The notes: a model not told the origin generated them from the letters alone. Positions 10,897 to 23,068 are shown, numbered from the stretch's first letter. The stretch is DNA of 64,000 bases from Cystobasidiopsis lactophilus (GCA_001599975.1 BCIO01000006.1:863587-927586), one strand, 5' to 3'. Made by a program: numbers and translations.

Positions 10897-12239
10897 ATGC
10901 CCTATCATAGCCAGATCGTGCTTTCGACCTTCCTTCTTTCGCTGTTCTTAGTTCAATCTGGCGCCACCAATTACACCATCGAGAATGGGGACCCAGCAAC
11001 TCAGCTCGTCGGCTCCTGGATGACTGTACTGATGTCTCTACGTCTTCAACCACGCACGCACTGATACCGTGTCTCCTATAGCAAACTGGCTCTGCGTACT
11101 CAGAAGGCGTGACAGCGACTGCCAACGCGGCCGGTAGCTACTTGAACGCCACCTTCCAGGGCGTCGCTTGTGAGCTATCTTGCCCAAACGCCGCCGCAAG
11201 CCAACTCATCGGTAGTTAAACAGTCTCCATATATGGCGATAGGTATGGTATTTGTGCTTGCTGGACCATTCGGCATTGCTGAGCACCCCGACCCAAAGAT
11301 TCGCCGATCATGGCGCCTTCGACCTCTACATCGACGGCGAACACAAGTTCTCAGGCAGCACGTGGAGCGATGAATCTTTCATTGGCAGACAAGATAATGC
11401 TCCTCAGATCCCATTTTACTCTAGCCCACTAGTAAGGGACTCTTGAGCGCTTACAGTTCGGTTGCTAGACTGATCTGAGCTCAATAGCTCGACTCGGGCG
11501 AGCACCATATCATGGTGAGCTCCTGTTGGCCGCTCAGTAGTGCGACTGTCTCACTTCATCGGCAGATGATCAACGTTGGTGCCAGCATTTCTGTGAACTT
11601 TGGGCCGAACAATGACACGATTCGCCCGTCTGTCACAGTTCGTTCATAACTACTCGTCCAATTGACGTAGAGCTAAAGGTCTTTCCAAAAATAGTCGTGG
11701 GACTACATTGAAGTACGAGCGGATGCGACTGCAGACCTACCTCCAGAATCTACGGACACTGCATCTCCTTCATCCACATCTTCACCCTCTTCCACTAAAT
11801 CAGGAGGCATCAATGATACGCGCCGACTTGCAAACATGGGTCCCACTTCACCGACAACAAGCGGCGAAGCAACAAATTCTCCTATCACGCAATCCCCTGC
11901 GTCGAAAGCGACCTTTTCATCGGATCAGATCCAAATCTTAATCGGCGTCTCTTCTTCGCTGGGCTTGGTGTCGCTTTGCGCTGCATGCTTCGTCGTTATG
12001 CGCCGGCGGCGACGAGCCCGAGATCTGTCGCAAGGCCTGGAGAACGGTAGTCGCCTTTCCTGGCATGCGTAAGCCTGCTCTTTCTTGTTCATCGATCCAT
12101 TATTATGGCAGCTGACTTGGGGTCTGTGTGCAGCGGAGCGACATCTAAGGCTTCGACGATTTCATCTGCCTCGTCGGACTCGCTCGCACCGTGGAAATCA
12201 GCTAGCAATATTTCATCATCATCATCATCATCCTATTGA
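10897..12239 (+). CDS. Single-pass membrane protein with secreted jelly-roll ectodomain
   Basis: Multi-exon type I membrane protein. Signal peptide MPYHSQIVLSTFLLSLFLVQ is followed by NYTIENGDPATQLVGSW. After an intron comes QTGSAYSEGVTATANAAG and FQGVA. Later exons give DHGAFDLYIDGEHKFSGS, IPFYSSPLLDSGEHHIMINV and a VDYIEV strand. These match the basidiomycete ectodomain pattern 'itiDd...i.Y.g.W...F.Gtgi.vyg...hG...v.lDG...lf....L....H.l.i.n....l.lDyi.v'. A Ser/Thr/Pro-rich stretch near 11760-11920 leads to the helix ILIGVSSSLGLVSLCAACFV and a basic stop-transfer MRRRRRARD. The last intron is 12069-12133; the tail ends in a serine run encoded by repeated TCA at about 12213-12233. Function unknown; cell-surface location is inferred. 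Confidence 0.7.
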
Positions 12240-12588
12240 TACTATTGGACCATTGGCGCCAAAACATTCCAGACCCCCGCCACCTAATGGGCGCCACCTC
12301 AAGTGGCCCTTATCTTATTCGTATTCGCGTACCAGCAAGCGGGAAGCAAGTTGGGCGCCATCTATCACTGCACATACGCATCTTCTTGTACCCGTGAACC
12401 ATGAGCTGGCAATTGTATGCTTCACACTGGGTTTCGCAACTTGACCCGCATCCAACATGCCTCAATCTCCACGCAGTAGCCAGACGCCTTGCGTCTTCTT
12501 CCTGCAAGGTACATCCACTACCGAGTAGTATTTCTCTCAGCTGACAGGCTACCAGGCCGCTGCAATCGCACACCTTGCCGTTTCAGCC
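12240..12588. other. Short intergenic / 5' region of the LRR-like gene
   Basis: About 350 bases between the membrane protein stop and the chosen start of the next gene. An alternative upstream start at 12456 (MPQSPRSSQTPCVFFLQ), followed by a possible 36-base intron near 12512-12547, is in frame with the downstream ATG at 12589. Part of this stretch may therefore be coding. Confidence 0.35.
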
Positions 12589-13883
12589 ATGGTGTTCAAG
12601 TTGACCAGCCAGGCCAATCGCCCTCGGTTCATCTGACGGCAACATTCGCGCACTTGCCATGGTCGCCGCCTCCCGCTCCGCTTCCTCCGCTTCCTGCTAT
12701 TCCCCAGTGGCAGGGCGGGTTCTTTGCGTCTCCAACTCCCGCATCCACGATCGGCCTCCCGCCGCCGCCGCCGCCGCCAGCAGCCCCTTCCCGCCCTCCC
12801 GCCACTGCTGCCAAGAAAAAACCCAAGAAGAAGAAGCCCAAGAAGCTCAAAGCCGGCGCTCTGCCTGAGTATACGCCACCAACTTTCAATCCTCAGCAGA
12901 CAGCTCGTTTTGCGGGCGAGACTCGGCAATATGACCGCGCCACCTCCACCTACTCTGACCTGCCTATTGACTGGTCTATCCTGGACAAACCAAATTTGCA
13001 AGCGGTCGAGTTTGCCCCAAACTTCTCGATACATGAGTGAGCCTGAGCCTGACCGCTTTTGAATCGCCAACACTGAAAGGCTGACGGCGCCTATTCCGCC
13101 CCCATCCAGTTCGCACATCGCCCAGCTTACGGCTCGGCCTCAAGTCTGCGCATCTTTGGTCACATTTAAGGCTGGAGATGACGATACAGGCCATGGCGGG
13201 TCCGTTTGCGACGAAGCCGCTTTCATTGCATTCGTCAAGCTTTGCCCGTCCATGAAGAGCTTTCACCTGGAAGCCTTTACCAGGCTCGGCGACAAAACAT
13301 TGATGGCAATCTTCGAACACTGCCCTCTGATCGAGAAGATTCATATGAGCGGCAATGACAAGGTGTCAGGCAATGTGAAGGGCTCCGCGTTGAAGTGGCT
13401 GGCAGCCAACATGGAGCAGGCGCCGCACCTGCAGCTGCTGCAACTGTGGAATCAACGCTTCCCCATGAAACTGGCAAGCGCACTACCAAGGCCCGGGCGA
13501 ATTTGGTGTTCATGGACGGAAGCACTTTGGGCGATGGGATCGCCGCTGTGAGTCACTCAGTGAGACTCCTCGTTGGGCATTCCTCTGACCGTGTGGTGGG
13601 AGAAAGAACTACATTGCGGCTATGTCGGGCGGGGAGTCGATCACCACTTGGTTCCAGGGATAAATGAAAGACATCAGTTTTGACGGTGAGCGTCAACGCT
13701 ATCATAATAAGGGCGTCCAACTCAAACGTTTGAATGACAACCGCAGGCGGCTTCTTCGGCAGCGGTGGCCTGGACTTCGACTATGGGTTCAACGACGGGT
13801 TTGACGGCAAGTCCCAGGTGCCTGTTGTTGAGGTCGACGAGCTCAAAATTCTTATGCAGACTACTACTGAAGCGCTTCTGTGA
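12589..13883 (+). CDS. LRR/RNI-like protein with proline- and lysine-rich N terminus
   Basis: Intron 12592-12707 has a strong pyrimidine tract and joins the first ATG to WQGGFFASPTPASTIG. A run of prolines and a basic block (KKKPKKKKPKKLK, near 12813-12852) follow. The core starts EYTPPTFNPQQTARFAGE and LPIDWSILDKPNLQ. After an intron near 13040-13110 comes VTFKAGDDDTGHGGSVCDEA, CPSMKSFHLEAFTRLGDK and CPLIEKIHMSGNDKVSG, which read as successive leucine-rich repeat units. The last exons give KARANLVFMDGSTLGDGIAA, AMSGGESITTW and a Gly/Phe-rich GGFFGSGGLDFDYGFND. Basidiomycete proteins with this order are usually called RNI-like; some carry F-boxes, but none is visible here. The poly-basic block suggests nuclear or nucleic-acid contact (inference). 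The alternative start at 12456 cannot be excluded. Confidence 0.6.
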
Positions 13884-13983
13884 CTGGGGAGAAGTAGTGC
13901 TTGTCATTGTCAAATTAAGTCCTTGACCGAGGTCGTTGCGAGGGGTTCGTAAGATGTAAAGACTTTGTACAAGCCAAAGCCCT

Positions 13984-16403
13984 TCACCGCAAGCCGACGT
14001 TGGAGAGCGACCTAGACGGGATCGGCCTGGCAAAGTAGTCGGCCATGGATACCAATGAGCCGGACCTGGACGACCCAGCGGATGGGAACCGCCCTTGGAC
14101 AGACGAGATGGCGCTGGCCGAGTAGGCGCGGGGCAGCGCTGGCGGCCGCCCGGCCTCCGAGGCAGAAGCCATCATGCTGACCGCTTGCTCCTTCTCCTTG
14201 GCCTTCCCAACCCGATGCAACCTCTTTTGCTTTGCCTTGACCCTTGAAGAATCATCCAACACTGGCCCGGCCGACGTCGACCTCCTCTGCGCCTGGCTCG
14301 CCAACAACGCATGCCGAGGTACGGACCTCGCTGCGAACCTCTCCAGATCCCGGGTGTAGGGTGACAAGGTTTGGAAGTTGCGGGACAAGGTGGAGATGTG
14401 CGCGCCAAAGTCGTTCTTGTGCGAGTCGAGAATGATGCCTTCCGGCTGAGACTTGCGGCCGTTGGTCGGGGAAGAAGTGGAGTCGAGCGAGATGCCGGAC
14501 ATATCTGCTGGAGAGATGAAAGGCGGAGGAGAAGTCGACCGAGCCGGCTCGCCGTCGCTGGAGGGGGCGAATGGTGTTGGCGCCTTCTCTTGCACTGGGG
14601 ATAGAGAGCGAGAGGAAGGCAAAGAGGTCAAAGTTGAAGAGGCCAGGCGGGAAGTAAAGAGTGGAGAGGAGGCGGTGGAGTAGGAAGAGGACCGGTTCTC
14701 CCGGTCGCCAGTGCCGGTGGCGGACATGGAGAGCTGGGATTGAGAGCGAGGCGGACCGACGTATGACGCCGACCTGGACAGAGGCGCTGGGTGGTAGGAT
14801 GTAGCTGACCGCGTCATCCTTGCCGGCCCTCGAGACCCTTGAGCAGCAGAGGTGCCAGCGGCAGACGGCGAGTAAGAGTGCTGGTGGGAGGACACGGAGC
14901 GCTGATAGAGCCTGGCCGCAGGGGAAGAAGTGGGCGAGGAGTATTGAGCCGAGTGCCGCCTGAAATTCGGCGGGAGGGCTGAGGGCACAGGGGGTGGCGG
15001 GCGGACAGTCTCGTTGCCAGAGGTGATGGTGGACCTGGCTTCCGAGACGGAGTTGGACTCGCGATATAAAGAGGTGGACGGGCGGGGTAAGATAATCTGG
15101 GACTGGGAGTGTAGGATGCGGGGGCGGATGATGGTCCCTCCACCGACAGCCGGCGAGGACTCGTAGATGATTGAAGTGCCCTCGGCGCCTCCTCCCATCG
15201 AGGACGAGAAGGAATCGAGCACCTCGTACTCGTCATCCTCCGCCTCCCACTCTGACCCTGGTGAAGATGGGGACGGGTGCAGGGCGTCCTTCATGCCGTT
15301 GGAGATGGCCGTGTCCCATAATGAGCCGAACTGCTTGAGGGAAGTAGGCGAGTGGAAGGGGTGGATCAAAGAGTCGTTGCGCATGCCGTAGGTGGGGTCG
15401 TAGGCCTCGATGGACTCTGCGACGGACATGGCCTCCAGCTCTGAGGGCGAGCGCTGCATTTGCAAAGAGGGCCGCTGCCGCCACGGCTTCCTCGGAGACA
15501 CGCCTGGCTTGCCGGTTCCTCCATGTGAGAGCAAAGGTTCGGTGACGGTGGAAGGTGAGGCAAAAGCGGTCTCCGTCTTGACTTTGGCCGCTGCCCCAAA
15601 GCCGTGGGTGGACACAGATGAGGTTTCGGTTAACCACCTCTGCGACAAGCGGTGGATGATGGAAGGCAAGTCGGAGCGGAAGAGCTCTCGGAGCTGGTTC
15701 TCGATCTCCCGTTGGATGTAGCCCTGAATGACGCCGACGCTGTCAAAAGAGGAGGAGACGGCGACCGACTCCAGTGGGTCGTTCTTGAACACCAGGGTGA
15801 TGCCCTTCTGGCGGGAGACGACGAGCACGATGATGGCTCTGAGCTTGAGGTCCGAGAGCCGGAGGCGCATGGGCACAATCAAGGGGGCGGCGGCGAAGAG
15901 GACCGAGGGCGCGGGCAGGACGTCCAAGCCTGGTTTGGCTTGCGACAATGGGTTGGCCTGCGCGTCACGTCAATTGGCATGCTAGCAACAATGGCGAGGG
16001 CAACGAAGCGCACCTGCACGTTGGTTTGGAGCTCGATGTAGGCGTCGCCATTATAAGTCAAGCGAAAGATGCCCCGAAACCGGTCGCGCGTCAAGTCGCC
16101 AATCTCGAGGATTTCCAGCTCTGGTGGCTGTCAACCAACGCCATCTCAGTACACGCGCAGAGGCCAGGGTGTAACGAGGGGGAGGGGCGACGAACCAGCG
16201 TGCCCATGTTGAGCTCCTTGACGTTGATGCGGTCCGCAATGATGGCCGGCTTCTGGCCCTTGTTGAGCGCCTGTTCTCAACGGTCTACTGAGCCTATAGA
16301 TCAAGGCTAAGGTCAAGGCCGAAGAACGAACATTGTCGAGCGTCTGCACGGCGTCCTTGTAAAACCCAGCGCTGAACTCGGGCCACTCGAACGCAAAGCT
16401 CAT
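13984..16403 (-). CDS. MDM34: Mitochondrial distribution and morphology protein 34 (ERMES subunit)
   Basis: Four exons with consistent frame: 16332-16403, 16196-16270, 16014-16127 and 13984-15957, about 744 residues. The N terminus is diagnostic: [19 protein letters not shown], then [40 protein letters not shown] and [15 protein letters not shown], the opening of the Mdm34 SMP lipid-binding domain. The domain runs to about residue 200 ([20 protein letters not shown]). A long disordered Ser/Pro-rich C-terminal region follows, longer than in yeast Mdm34. Known for the family: Mdm34 sits on the mitochondrial outer membrane and, with Mdm10, Mdm12 and Mmm1, tethers mitochondria to the ER and carries phospholipids. 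The other ERMES genes are not in this window. Confidence 0.93.
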
Positions 16404-16629
16404 GGCGCCTTTCCTTCTCCCTCTTCAATACATTATATCATTCACACTTGCTTGCTGTTGGCCAAGAGCGAAGGCGGCGCGAGACGGACGAGCACAAACA
16501 ACAGGCGATTTCACGCTCCTGTTTTTCAATGCCGGGCGCAGTCGCAAGTGGGTTAGGTGGCAAAAATTTTGACAAGAATTGCATGCGAAAACGACTAGAA
16601 ATGTCCATGAGAAATGTACTTTTTGGCTT

Positions 16630-18874
16630 TCAGATCCAGTTGATGCGAGAGGCGCCAACAGCTTTGGCCACAGGGACCGGCTTGGGAGGCGATTTGGGGA
16701 AGTGGACCTCGGGCGTCAAAGGCCTGGCCGTGCTCAGCGCTTCCGTCGAGTCCATCGACTCCCCACGACCGGCAGGGTGCAGCATGGAGAACCTGCTCAC
16801 CCTGGCCGCGCACTCTTGCTGCAAAGACGTCAGCCCGAGCCAGGACGCCTCGTCCTTCAGGTCCAGGAGCACGTCCAGCCTGGCCGAAGCGCCGCAAGAG
16901 TGTGGAACCGAAAGTGAGAGAGTGCGGGGTAGGCGGTGGGAGCGCAACCAGGCGAGGACGTGGCCGTAAACGGCGGGGTCGCGGTCCAGGAAGATCTCGA
17001 CTTGTTCGTCCGCCGCCCGGTCTGACCCGCAAGGACCAAATGGGAGATCGACGAGGCTCGGGTTGTCGTTGAGCACGTTTGAAGGCGAGGTGTATGTGGG
17101 CGGAGGCAGGGGAGCAGAGTCGGTCTTGCGAGTGAGCGAGTCGCCAGTGACCAGCGAAGGCGTGTGCTCGCTGCCTGGGTCGCCCACGTGGAAGGGGGGC
17201 TGGTGGTGAGCCAAGAGCATTTGGAAGGTTTCTTTGGCGTGCCCTGGTGCTGGCGCGGGCGGGAGAGGCTTGTGAGGGGAGGAGGGCTGGAGGACAAAGT
17301 CGGCCGACCAGTCCTCAGGCTCGTCCACGGACTGCGGGAAGCTGGACACGGTGGCTTTGGACGACTTGAGACCAGTGGGGAAGCCGTGCTCGACCAGCAA
17401 GGGCTTGGCGTGGTGCACCGCCAGAGTCTTGGACAGCTCGGCCTTGGGCGTGTCATCGTCCTCGCCAAGAGGCGTGTCGTAGATGCCAGACAGCTCGCCG
17501 AAAATCTGTGGGATGCTGGTGATGTGAGCCTCGTGGAGGATACGGGCTGAAGGAGGCAGCAACACGCACGATTTGCTCGCCCTCGTGTTGAGCAGAAGGC
17601 GTCTCCTCCTCTTCATCCGCCGCATCACGCAAGTCGGCCTTGTCCATCTCTCCGTTCTCAGCATCCAAATTGTCCGCATCCGCAGCAGCCAAAGCGTTCT
17701 CCAAATCGAGCTGGGTCATGGTCTGCCGAATGCGAGCTTCCTCGACCACATGGCGGACGTACTCGGCCAGCTTGGAGGGCAGGCTCAAGAGGGCGCGCAG
17801 GCTGGTGGTGAACTTGGTGCCACCCACGTTGAGGGTGATCAGCTTGGCGTCGTCCGACAGGTAGGCGGGAAAGCCTTCGGGCTGGCGGAGCAGCATGGCG
17901 CGGAAGGGCGATAAAGGGGTTGAGTCGTCCGTCCGTCCAGCGGGTTGAGCGAGCTGGAGTGGAGTCAAAGCGTAGTTGGGGTGCTTTGCTGCGAAGCCGT
18001 GGACGGTGAGAGGAGGTGGATGGCTCGAAGTGGTGGCGACGGGGTCCATGTCCATGGACGTGAAAGGCGAGGTGCGGCGGGAGCCGGCAAAGGAAGTGGG
18101 CGAAGTCTTGGAGATGCCGAGAGAGGATGAGTCGGCGGTGGTGGAGGAGAAAGCGCTGCTCAGCTCTTGGCCGCGAGCGAAGAGGGGCAAGGTCGGCGAC
18201 TGGTCTCCGTCCATGTCTTGCGGCGACGAGCACATTTTCTGCCTGGACGAGGTGCGAGGAGGTGGTGGCGGGTACTGGTGGTGAAGGTGCGGCCGGGCCG
18301 CGTACTCTTCCCGGAGTCGGTTCAGGCGAGGGGGTTCAGACATGATGGAGCTCCGCTCGCCCCAGGGTGGCTGTTGGGCGGAAGGCGAAGGTTCAGAGGT
18401 TGGCCTGCCGCTGGCCGCTCCATAAGGCAAGCTGTCCTCCTGGACGGGCACTGCGTCGGACAAGGTCTCCACATAGCTTGGACGCGAAAGGTTAGGACCG
18501 CTTGCGAAAGAAAGGCCGGGCTCAGTGAAAGAGCCGAAGGCTCACCTTTCGCTGGAGTCTTGCTTCGTTCGGTGTACCATGCCTCTGGGCACAGCGCCTG
18601 CTTTGCGCTTGTAGCTGGAATCGATAGCTGACGGCGTCTTGCCGGGCAGCGAGGGCGAGAGGCTCAGCAGCCACGACCTAAAGCTCTTCCCTTGAGCGGA
18701 CCATAGGGATGTTCGAAGAACCGAAGCTTACTTTGGGCTCTTTCTGAGAGAGTCGTTGCTGAAGCGAGACGAGAGGGTAGGGGCAACTCGGCGGCCTGGC
18801 TCTGCGGCTGTGCTCTCCTTCTTGGATCCGCCTAATCTGAGGGGTGAAGGTCTGCTGCGGGACTTGTTCATCAT
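16630..18874 (-). CDS. BTB/POZ (T1-type) protein with a split BTB domain
   Basis: Four exons (18732-18874, 18546-18677, 17629-18476, 16630-17546), about 679 residues; two adjacent ATGs start at 18874. The N-terminal ~290 residues are low complexity with conserved-looking LSPSLPGKTPSAIDSS and AVPRGMVHRTKQDSS. The first half of a K+-channel-tetramerisation-type BTB domain is at about residues 295-340: DAKLITLNVGGTKFTTSLRA, LLSLPSKLAEYVRHVV. The second half lies about 200 residues later: EQVEIFLDRDPAVYGHVLAW and LRSHRLP. The spacer is acidic and Ser/Pro-rich. Known: T1-type BTB domains oligomerise, and many KCTD-like proteins serve as cullin-3 adaptors. That role here is inferred. The third intron (17547-17628) is the least certain junction. 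Confidence 0.75.
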
Positions 18875-19815
18875 AGCAATCCGAGGTGGTCAATCAGGCG
18901 CAGAGGCTCGGTGGGTGGCAAGGGGGAAAGCAAGAAACAAGGCCAGCATTTTCGAAGAGGACAGCGCTCGCCGCTGGGGCCTTTTGTTGGCACAAGCGCG
19001 AATAGGACAAGGGGACCACGAAAGAGAGCGAACCAAAGAGTGACCAAAGCGTCATGAGCTCCTGCATACGCTCGGTCCGAGAAACAATAGGTCAATGCAT
19101 TGCGACACGTTTTAGAGCTTTTGGGCCTTTTGTTGGTGACAGATGGCTCGGCAGAGAACATTCAGTGACATTCTGAAGAGATAATTGCTGTGATTGAGGC
19201 CAGCCAGCGGAAAGGTGCAAATGACAGGTCGGCAAATGGCTCTCCAAGGTCGATGGCGGGAACAAAGGGAAATATCGAAGGCCGGAAGGCCAGCCTGGCA
19301 GCGCGTCTTGGAGCTCACTGGAGAGCCTAGAGCTGTCGCTTGAGCGAGCTGAGTGCTCAAAAGCGCGAACAAGGCCGCCGCTTCGGTCGTCTGCGGAAGA
19401 GGAGACTTCGCTTCACTTGAAGGGAGGGCAGCTTGGAGCTGGTGGCGCTTCATTTTGAGCTAGCATCTCATGCAGGTCTATATGAGCAAGGCTTTGGTTT
19501 ACAAAATTGCAGAAGCTAGCACGCCCATCCGGCTGGCTCCGCGCCCAGCAAATTTCTGTCCCCAATTTTGCCACTTTGAGTTGAGCGCCGCCACTGCTTT
19601 GCCCCAATGACTGGGGGGCTCAAGGCTAGCCGAGCAACAGCATGGTGTTCTCCGAGACGGAAGAGCGCGTCTCGTTCAACCAGAGGCTGTGGAGGCCGCC
19701 TTCGGCATGTTGCTCGGAGGTGCCTGACGATCCTCAGCATGTGCCAAGCGGGCGCCTTGAAGGCCAAAAGCAGGCTTATAAAACTCTTCTCTCCCTTCTT
19801 TTCAACCAAGACGAA
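18875..19815. other. Divergent intergenic region with a TATA-like box
   Basis: About 940 bases between divergent starts of the BTB gene and the methyltransferase. TATAAAA lies at 19777-19783, 33 bases upstream of the methyltransferase ATG. Several short frames exist on both strands but none looks like protein. It is long for this window and may hold distal control sequence. Confidence 0.5.
19777..19783 (+). promoter_or_regulatory. TATA box candidate of the methyltransferase gene
   Basis: Sequence TATAAAA in the context GGCTTATAAAACTC, 33 bases before the ATG at 19816. The position would give a very short leader. Assigned on motif and location only. Confidence 0.45.
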
Positions 19816-20986
19816 ATGCCAGAACAGTTTACAAGCCGCACTGGGCAAGCTTTATACGTGAGGTTGTGGTCGCCACCTGGAGAGGAGAGCACTTCTGAAC
19901 TTGGGCGGTGAGCAGGACGAGACCTACAGCTGGTCAGATTACGACAAGCTTCGTCCTGCCTATCCCAAAGAGATCTTCGACACTCTGTTTGGCTATCATG
20001 CAAAGCAAGGCGGCAAATGGGAGACGGCAGCCGAGTGAGCTCTCTGGCAGATCATGCTCATATTTGATCTGACTGGGTATCAACAAAGCTTCGGGACTGG
20101 AAATGGAACGCTGCTACCCTCTCTCCTGGGCCGCTTCCAGCGCGTGTCGGCATCCGACGTGAACGAAAGCCAGATCAAGCACATCGAAGACCATTTACTT
20201 CCGCGTGTTCCGCAAGGCAAAGAGGTGGATGTGCACGTCTCAAGAGCAGAAGATTCACATTCGTGGCTGGCAGAAGGCACCGTTGACTTGTGTGAGCGCA
20301 CGTCCCAATGTCTCGTCCACAAAAGCTGAATTAGACCCGCTTTTCAGGCATCGCAGGAGAAGCAGTGCATTGTAGGTCATCATAAACTCAATAATGACCG
20401 GGAACAAGCTGAAAGAATGGCAGGGTTCGACCGCCGGGGACAAGACTGGCTTGTTGTCTGCAGCAAGCTGTTGCGACCGGGCGGAACCGCGGCGTTCATC
20501 TGGTACCCGCCAGCCTGCACCATCACGTCGAACGCAAAAGCCCACGCATTGCTGTCCGAGTTCATGGCCACGAAAGCAACCGCACTGTCGAGCCCAACCT
20601 TCAACGCTCTTTGCGCCTCGCTGATGCTCCAAGTCGACTTCGACCCAGCTCTCTACCATGAAGAGCAGCGCATCCACTACGTCCTTCCAGACGGCTTGCA
20701 AGATCCGTATCTCATGTACGCCGAACGGGAGCACGTCGCCTACGCCAAAAACGCAACGCATCTTCACGAGGTGTTGACCCCGGTCACTCGAACGGTCAAC
20801 ATTCAAGGGCTGAAAGCCTACTTCAACACGATTGGAGGCTACGAGAAGCTCTTGGCGGGAGACGAGTGGCAGCAGGTTTTGGCAGGCATCGAGGAAGCGG
20901 TTGGTGGACCGGAGGCAACCTTTTACATCTCCTGGCCGATGGCGCTTGCGATGGCCACAAGGACGAGCAATCAGTCAAAGTCGTAG
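19816..20986 (+). CDS. SAM-dependent methyltransferase (Tmt1/Crg1-like)
   Basis: Five exons, 316 residues, every junction in frame: 19816-19857, 19916-20034, 20089-20291, 20348-20371 and 20424-20986. The 24-base fourth exon is unusually small. The N-terminal DYDKLRPAYPKEIFDTLFGY is the fungal Tmt1/Crg1-type opening. Motif I reads ADFGTGNGTLLPSLLGRF (conserved D..G.G.G), SASDVNESQI supplies the acidic SAM-ribose residue, and IAGEAVHWFDRRGQDW matches the 'aqAaHWfd' motif, followed by LLRPGGTAAFIWY. These are class I Rossmann-fold methyltransferase landmarks. Relatives methylate small acids such as trans-aconitate, or cantharidin in yeast Crg1. The substrate here is unknown; cytosolic location is inferred from the absence of a signal peptide. 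Confidence 0.85.
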
Positions 20987-21120
20987 TCGAGGCACCGCGA
21001 GCTCCATGGAATATACGCGCGCGAAGCTTCGATACGAAAAGAGTAAAGGCAGCTTGAAAGTACGGCAGAACGCCAACTGAAACACTCTTGACGCTTGCAA
21101 ACAAGTTTGATGGGACCGCT

Positions 21121-22654
21121 CTACGACCGCAGCTCGGGCACCAAATCGAGCACCTTGCCTGTCTGCAAAGCATTCTTGATGTTGTCGAGGACTCGGAGCT
21201 TCATCTTCCGTTCTGTTTCTACCGTTGAAGTGCCGAGGTGCGGTAGGATGGTGATATTCGGGTTGTTCCGAAGCTGGTGGCGACGTGAGCTTTAAGTGAG
21301 GCGTGCCCAAGGCTCAAAGTAACTCACCTCTTCCGGGATCTTAGGCTCGTTCTCGAACACATCCAAGCCGACAGAACGGAGCTGAGCAAGCCAATAAGCC
21401 GAATGGAATGGCGTTCTTTTAGAGCATTGCCCACCTTGCCCGACTTGAGCGCTTCGATCATGGCCGACTCCTTGACGACGGCCCCACGAGAGGTGCTGAG
21501 ACGTACAATGACTCAGTCATTGATGGGAAGTGAAAGAAGAGAGGCGACTCACTTGACCAAGAAGGAGCCGTTCTTCATGGCGGCAAAGTGGCTCTCATCG
21601 AAGGACCCGCGAGTGTGCTCGTTGAGAGGCACGCTCAACGCGATCATATCCGAGTGTTTAAGAAGGTCCTCCTTGCTGACATACTGACGGACGAAGAATT
21701 AGTCGGCGCGTATTCGACTTGCGAAAGAGTGTAGCTACCTTGACTTTTCCTACTAAGCCTGCCTCATTAAGTAGCTCATCAGAAACACTAGAATAGAAAG
21801 ACTCGTCAGCGATCTCACAGAGTGGGAAGTCAAAGGCGAAGCTGACGGATTTCTGTTGTGATAGATGATGCGCATGTCGAAGGCCAGCGCGCGCTTAGCA
21901 ATGGCGCGCCCGATGCCGCCCATACCGACTGTATATGAATTAAGTCCATATTGACCTCAAGTAAAGAGCAAACGCGTACTGATTCCAAGCACTTTGCCCT
22001 CCTGCGGGTGGCGTGAGCCGAACGAACTCTGGAGCAGCAGAAAGGTTCGAGGCGCACCGGATCATGCTGCTTCTTGATCTCTTGCTTAAATACACCTCGT
22101 CTAGCATCGATCTCGCCCTTGGAGAACCCTCGTAGGGCGCCAATCAACAACCAGATGGCAGTGGTGGCCGTGGCATCGTTCACAGCCGACGGCGTGTTGG
22201 AAAACTGCAGGCCTCGCTCCTTGGCAGCAAAAACGTCAACCTTGTCGTATCCAGCGCCCGATTGACAGAGGCAAACGCAGGAGGCAGGAAGGATGTCGAG
22301 AATCATCTCCCGGTCGAACCTGCCAATCGTGTTGATGACCCGAGCTGTGGCGCTCAAACTGAGCCCTGGGGTCTACACGACGGATATGGGCGCGTACCAG
22401 TGTAATAGATGGCTTTGAGCTCGCCGTATCGGCCTGCTGGACGGCAGTCTTCCCGAAACTCCTCTCTCGAATTGCTTGCTAGCGTTTCCACATTGAACTG
22501 CTTTCTAAGCTCTTCGACTTCCGTTTCGATGAAGGTGATCTGAGCGCAGTAACTGATCAGTTCTGAAGATCTCGCGCTGCAAAAACCTGGAGTCCAGTTG
22601 AAGTCTGAACAATCTCACGTCGCCGGCAATCAGAATTTCGGCTTTGCTGGGCAT
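21121..22654 (-). CDS. D-2-hydroxyacid dehydrogenase, copy 1 (glyoxylate reductase-like)
   Basis: Multi-exon gene starting MPSKAEILIAGD at 22654 and ending KVLDLVPELRS at 21121. It follows the D-isomer-specific 2-hydroxyacid dehydrogenase plan. The N-terminal part includes EEFREDCRPAGRYGELKAIY and SGAGYDKVDVFAAKERGLQF. SNTPSAVNDATATTAIWLL marks entry to the NAD domain. The C-terminal part has TSRGAVVKESAMIEALKSGK (catalytic Arg region), VGLDVFENEPKIPEE (Glu) and NPNITILPHLGTSTVETE (catalytic His). Known: such enzymes reduce 2-oxo acids such as glyoxylate or hydroxypyruvate with NAD(P)H. Exact substrate not inferable. A paralogue at 25106-26640 on the same strand is near-identical over the 3' half, including introns. 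About seven introns. Confidence 0.85.
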
Positions 22655-23068
22655 TTTGCTTTGCCCTTAGATAGCAACAAATAGCGAGTACTGATCTGAC
22701 ACGGCTGCCGGTGCTGCTAGCTATAGGAGACGGGCGGTTGCTCGAATAGGGCTTCAAGCTTGTCGAGCTGGTTCGCAACTACGCGGAACTTTGCGAGCCA
22801 CGTACAGTGTGTAGAGAAGAGTAATATCCAGGGTGGCATCTCAGTCTGGCAGCGATGCAGCTTGGTTTGCTATGGAGCGAGGCTTGCAGTGCTTTCGCCC
22901 TGCACATTGGCGTCGTGCTCGGCGATGCGGCACTATTGGTAAGATGAAGGCACTGATGTTCTCATCGAAGTTGCTTTCAATGTTGCATAAGAGATGAAGC
23001 TATGGGAAGAAGAATAAAAGAGGATCGTGGGCAAAGGTGGGTGGCAAACTGAAAGAGCGGGCCAGCAT
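22655..23068. other. Intergenic between dehydrogenase copy 1 and the unknown gene
   Basis: About 410 bases, upstream of dehydrogenase copy 1 and downstream of the unrecognised gene, both on the minus strand. No feature recognised beyond an AT-rich run near 22985-23020. Confidence 0.4.

Noticed and set aside
12213-12233. Run of TCA/ATC triplets, considered as a separate microsatellite
   Set aside because: It is simply the serine run at the end of the membrane protein's last exon (stop at 12237-12239).
19112-19453. Minus-strand frame of about 113 codons in the BTB/methyltransferase spacer
   Set aside because: Composition resembles random translation, no splice-consistent neighbours, no recognised motif.
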